Under the pieces are notes generated by a model. It did not search any database. It was not told the DNA's origin and saw nothing but the letters and a program-made list of their open reading frames with translations. This document shows, piece after piece, positions 59,001 through 64,000 of a stretch of DNA of 64,000 nt. The stretch lies in contig NC_135365.1 in the NCBI RefSeq assembly GCF_051622035.1, positions 25,792,001 through 25,856,000 of the forward strand. Reading direction: 5' to 3'. Position numbers and translations under genes: made by a program. Every line of letters starts with the position of its first letter. The stretch's first letter is position 1. This DNA is from Arctopsyche grandis (taxonomy: Eukaryota > Arthropoda > Insecta > Trichoptera > Hydropsychidae).

Positions 59001-59674
59001 TAATGATTATCTATATATACGGCCAAGAAAAAAATTTACCATTTTACATAATGAAAACGGAGAAAGAAAAAATATAAAACAAATTACAATGAAATACAAA
59101 AAGATTAGAAGAAAAAAAATAAGAATAGGCGTGTATGTATACATGTATACATACACACCCATATATGTACATACAATTTCGTATATCTGATTTTATAATA
59201 TGTATATTCATATCAGAAAATGCGAATTCTTTGATGATATTTCAGGTTACATTTTTGTCAATATTGTAAGTACATTTGTATGTAGATTTTACGAACGATT
59301 GGTTGGGAAGCCCACACATGCGTTACGAATAATGAGAACGACATATTTGAATAACGCATTGATAAACATCGATCTGTCTCGCTTTGCTTAATTTGTATCG
59401 TATCTCGTTCTCTTTATTTCGTTTATTGCCACTCTCTGTATTTCGTCAAGTTTAATCAGATGGCCCATTTGGGGTCATGAGCCTTTAAACTTTACTAACG
59501 GAAAGGAAAATTAATTTAAAATGTAGATTATAAAAAAAACCGTGTCATTGAAACTTAATATTGGACGAGAGCGATAGTAATTAATTGCAGATTGCTTCAT
59601 ATTTGGTAGCTTTTGCACAATACCAATTCTACACAATAAGTCAGTCTGTTTGAAACAAAAATTAAAATAATGTC

Positions 59675-60400
59675 ATGTTCTGAATCGAAGCATATTCTTA
59701 GTCTCGTCAATGCAATGAAACTCATCGGAGTGGGAATTCGGCACAATTTTCGTCGATTACACATCTATGAAAATCAAATATTGTTAAATAGAACTATAAT
59801 CGAAATATGATATTTGTATCGTAGAATGATTCAATTTTCATCTTTTTTATTTTAGAATACGAACCAGAAAAAATTATCTTATCTTTGCCGATAACCTTTG
59901 TAATATATAAATTAACCGGTCGAAAAGAGGAATTCATTAAAAACATTTTCATTTGGCCTTGTCGTAAAACTGTGTCGCAAGACTGATGAAGATTAAATTT
60001 AATTATTTCTCTAAAAAAAAAAATATTCCGTCTAGAAACGGAAGCAAATGTTTCAAGTTTCGAAGAGTTTCACTGTGTGCATGTTTTATGTTATATAATA
60101 TAAACAAGTATATGAAATGAATGTGTTTGCGAAATTTAGAGAAGAGTTTGTGTGGCTGTGGATATAATATAATAAATATGTAAAACAACGAATTTATTCG
60201 TTGTGGGACTATTCTCTACTGTTTATTTAATCATTTGCAATAATTCGATTCCCAAGGAATCTAATTGTAAATCTACGTCATTTATTTAGGATACGAGTGA
60301 TATTTTGAATAGCAATGCACATGCATATAAAGAAAATATGTGTAATGCATATATAGAAAATATTCGGAGTATAATTTGAGTGTCAATAAATCGATTACAC
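59675..60400 (+). pseudogene. Partial Ptp69D duplicate: 3' UTR segment
   Basis: Matches 46,636-47,330 (shared runs such as CTGAATCGAAGCATATTCTT and ATAGAACTATAATCGAAAT) and then, after an apparent deletion of about 1.7 kb, 49,005-49,095. It has scattered substitutions and small indels. With 50,551-51,590 it forms one broken downstream copy of the gene's 3' end. Confidence 0.85.
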
Positions 60401-61759
60401 TGTTCGACACGAATAATTTTTCAGAGACGAGATATTACTTTTCTTATAGATCTATGTCCAGTAAACACGAATCTGGTAATAAAAAATGTTTGATTGGCTC
60501 GAGATTCGGAGATGAAAATTCGTGCGATATATTGCTATATCTTGGCGTTGTTCCGTCTATGTCTCAAAATATGTCAATTTTCTGTTCAAAATGAATATTG
60601 AAATCTATAGTTGGGTATTTTATCTTTCATTTGTAGTTAGTACTTTTCAGCTTTCAAATCTCTCTAAGTAGTCGTCCAGTTCAAATAAAAAGTCAAAAAT
60701 ACCTATTTTCACTTAGGATTTTTTTCCCACTGTTATTACTATTTTATATTGAGTATTTTCTATTGAAACATGTTTATTGAAATAGCGTTCTGGCCACACT
60801 ATTTTTTGTTTTCGTTTAAAAGGGTTAATTGGAAGTGTGCTGAATTTTAAATCGGTAAAATTTCGAGCTAAAAGCTCGTAATAGTATTTACTCGTATTTA
60901 AAAGAATCTGAATTGAATTAATAGAGATAATATATTAACTTGTCGAGATAATTATGAGAATTAAATAAAATTCCAGTTATAAAAATCATATTTCGATTAT
61001 TCTTGTGGATTAATAACAAAAATTCGTTTATTTTATCGAGGTTAGCCAGTTATCAATATTGTCTCTGGATTTCTAATAATATCGATATATATTCTTCAAT
61101 TGTCTCTGAATTTTCTCACAAATCGTACGTAAAACAGGATTTAGTGTCTACTTGAGATTTTTCATAAAATACAATTGTATTGAAAGTCCTCTCCAGTCTT
61201 GTATCCCTTCAACCCAAGAAGAATTATAATATTGTTTTTTTTTGTCATCAAAAAGCCAACACGGTTCACAGTACGCTCTATTCAGTTTAACTGAATAACC
61301 TAGCCACGTTCTACATATGTATCTCAATCCCAGACTGGTTGGTCCACTTTAAATATGTTTTGGAAAAGTATCTTTCTCCAACGAGGTCTCGAAGAAAAGA
61401 TACAAGATAAGGTTGGCAAGTATAGTGATTGAAAAGGAATTTCCTCAGATTGCTGTTATTTTATGTCAACTCATTTTTAATGTTCTCAGTCAGTCGGATA
61501 TTTTTCTTGAAGAAGGAACCTCAGAAATGAATCGACCAATTCACCAGAAATGACTGAGGAGGAAGGGCTATGATCAGCCGATTGAATTTCCGCAACAGTT
61601 TGCATCAAGTTCGCCGTATTATCCGTAACTGCAGGTTCGATTAGATCTGTGATGTCACTATGTCACTAGAGGCTGAAAACTTTGTCAGTTTAGTCAATTT
61701 CGATCAATCTCTTTGGGATTCTGCTACACTGTAGTTTTTCTTAAAACTACTCATATTAA
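60401..61759. other. No gene seen
   Basis: AT-rich; short frames only. AAAAGGGTTAA at 60,820 resembles a piggyBac end but has no partner. Confidence 0.5.
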
Positions 61760-62120
61760 AAAAATATATGCATCGCGAAAGAATTTTCAACTACAGAGAT
61801 ATCTGTAGTTGAAAGTTTGAGACGAGAAGAATAAGAGACGACTTGATCGAAGTCTTTAAAATAATAAATAATCATCATAATTGTCCTATATCCAAACTCA
61901 TTAGGTTCAATGAAAACACTCATCTTAGAGGTCACACTCTCAGACTAAAAAAAATAAAAAAATCAAATACATTGATCAGAGATTCCTTCTTTTCAAACCG
62001 AGTGGTTAAAGTTTGTAATAGTCTTCCCAAAAATGTAGTAAATTCTTAAAACCTTAAGTCAAACCCCATGGGTCTATCGGCTTTACCGCCTTCCTCATCT
62101 ATTATTAAATAAATAAATGA
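61760..62120 (+). mobile_element. CR1/L2-like LINE 3' end
   Basis: Reads TRRIRDDLIEVFKIINN, LRGHTLRLKK, then RDSFFSNRVVKVCNSLPKNV before TAA at 62047-62049, the usual C-terminus of CR1-group reverse transcriptases. It is followed by a short AT-rich tail with ATTAAATAAATAAATG. 5' truncated. Confidence 0.75.
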
Positions 62121-64000
62121 TATTTCATTTTTGTATACCAAATATTGTGAGCAAATTCCCGTTCTAACATTTGGTGACCACAACCGAAAAGTAATCTGAG
62201 TATATTCAAAACTTAAGATACATTTTGATGAAATTTATTGACTTTTTTTTTATCTAAAAACACCCAAAAATTTGAAAGAACACATTATTTGAACTATTAA
62301 CCATACGCACTTGAGGATAGATCAAATAAGGGAACTCAGCTTAAATAAGTAGTCATCTTTAAATTCACAGGTTAAAATTTCATAGTTTTTTGACATATGT
62401 ACATAATGATTTAGTCATTTTTTTTTATTTTGCTAAAGTTTATTCAATCCAATAAAAAACAGAAAACCATCAGTGTCAACAGAAAAAATATTACAGGCAC
62501 AAAAAAACGCGCCGAAGAAAGACCCCCATTCGCTTCTAATGTCAAATGAAACAAAAATTTTGTTAATATTATTTATTTTTTATGTTCAAATGCCGATTTC
62601 TAATGCTTGTTAAAATCTTTCGTCTAACTCTCACTGTAGCAATTTTGAATTTCATCTCTTTCTTTATGGTTTTAAAAGATTTTTCTGATTAGCTGTTATT
62701 TTGTGATCATTTTTTGTGTAATGGAGCTCAAGAAGTTCCTTGGCTCTTCCCCAGAGTGGCGATTAATTAATCAATAAACGTGGTAAAAGGAAAATTTGCG
62801 ATGTTACGGGGACGAGTAGGAGATGGTGTAAAAATAGTATAGTCACAGCTTTTATCAGAAGATTATATTATTTAAATAGCAGTAATTATACCCGAGATTA
62901 ATGTACAAGTTTGTATTACAAGTTACTAGTTAGGCTGTTTAATCGAAAGTTACTAGTAAGACAGTTAAATCACAAGTTACTAGTTAGAAAGTTTTATCGC
63001 AAGTGCCTTAACAAAGGGCTGGTGGTTGTATATATCAATTCTGCTGGGTGAAATCAACCAATCAGAGAAGAGTGAAACTTTGAGCTAGAGTTTAACTTTG
63101 AAACAAAGTACATATTTTAATAACAATCTGGGGGAAGAAGTAACAAAACTTAAGTCTTTACATATGTGTGAATTACACGGTTTAAGCAATAAGTATGCTA
63201 GGGGAGAAGTCAATAAATCGTAGTCGTAAGACCATGGCAAAGGTTAAAAGTGGAGTTAAAATAATATCTAGTAAATTTAGATATGAAAAGAATTTGAAAG
63301 TCGCAAGTCGAAGTTGAAAGTCTTCAGCGTGCAAAATGTTGTGTTTGTGTCGAGTTTAAAACGTGTATAGAGTAACTAACGAGCTCGCATAAAACGCGTA
63401 TTCGAGTAGGTGATAACTGCGACATCGGCTTTCGTCTCCTGTCATAAATTGACATTATTCCACAATTTCCCAACATTATGCTATACGTGCACGTACTGAA
63501 AATTTCCCTTCCGAGGAGCGAAATTGAGATTTAATCAAATTTACACCGCACAACACAACTCCACAGTGAGGATCTTGCCTCACCCTGTACGTATTATTAA
63601 AGCGCTATATTCCAACAGGGGAGCAATTTGGCAAAATAATACCATGTGTAATACGGAAAATAATCGATTCAAATCGGACGCGCAGTTAATTAAAACGAAT
63701 GCGACAAGGACTTCAGTCTGATAAAAAATTAAAATGAGATGCTTGAGATACGGTACAGTGAATATTGCCCGAGGGTCCGCAGGAATCAGGAAAGTTATTA
63801 TTCGAACAATAGACATAAAAATCCGGATATACCTCAAAATGGAAGAATTCAAAACTCCAAGTCCATAATGTCGCTCAGTAAATTTTGCGAAAGAATTGAG
63901 CAAAACCATACATACCTATGTACCTTTATACATATAAGATATGCGACAAAAATACATATTTTCCAACGTAAGCTATTCAGTCATGCAACCTGTGTTAAAA
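62121..64000. other. No gene recognised
   Basis: AT-rich. AAGTTACTAGTTAG-like units recur at 62,915-62,990 (three to four times, about 30 bp apart). Open frames at 63,524-63,909 on both strands show no domain. Confidence 0.45.

Noticed and set aside
63524..63909. Opposed short ORFs near the window end
   Set aside because: No domain, overlapping on opposite strands, AT-rich composition.

Overview
The window is nuclear DNA from an insect. It is AT-rich, carries spliced genes with GT-AG introns, and is packed with transposable elements. The order cannot be fixed from sequence alone. No prokaryotic features (operons, ribosome binding sites, CRISPR) are present.

One host gene can be read with confidence: a receptor-type protein tyrosine phosphatase on the + strand, 24,667-46,187, best matching insect Ptp69D. 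I assembled 29 coding exons with matching splice phases at every junction. They give 5,022 nt (1,673 residues plus stop): signal peptide, two Ig domains, three fibronectin III domains, a long acidic membrane-proximal region, one transmembrane helix, a catalytically complete phosphatase domain D1 and a degenerate D2. Exon 1 lies in a CpG-rich island (24,440-24,870) that is probably the promoter. A long 3' untranslated region follows.

Layout: 1-24,400 holds no certain gene; it contains hAT-like, piggyBac-like and LTR elements, a broken hAT transposase, tRNA-derived SINEs, palindromic repeats, two other GC-rich patches (12,450-12,600 and 20,190-20,900) and one possible exon near 13.1-13.5 kb. 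24,400-49,800 is the phosphatase gene. Its introns carry a piggyBac-like element (intron 1), a SINE with a (TA)n run (intron 6), an RTE LINE remnant and a roughly 6 kb Mutator-like element with an intact FLYWCH/MULE transposase (intron 10), and LTR fragments in inverted orientation (intron 18). 49,878-60,400 holds a broken, recent partial copy of the 3' end of the phosphatase gene. That copy is interrupted by an LTR-like insertion, a 3'-truncated Jockey-type LINE, hAT-like elements and an RTE LINE. 60,400-64,000 has a CR1-like LINE tail and otherwise nothing recognised.

The most notable structures are the Mutator-like element whose ends are inverted arrays of a 197-bp minisatellite, flanked by identical 80-bp direct repeats; the SINE family with a conserved 3' stem-loop; the partial Ptp69D duplication; and several short element families whose target-site duplications can be read directly.
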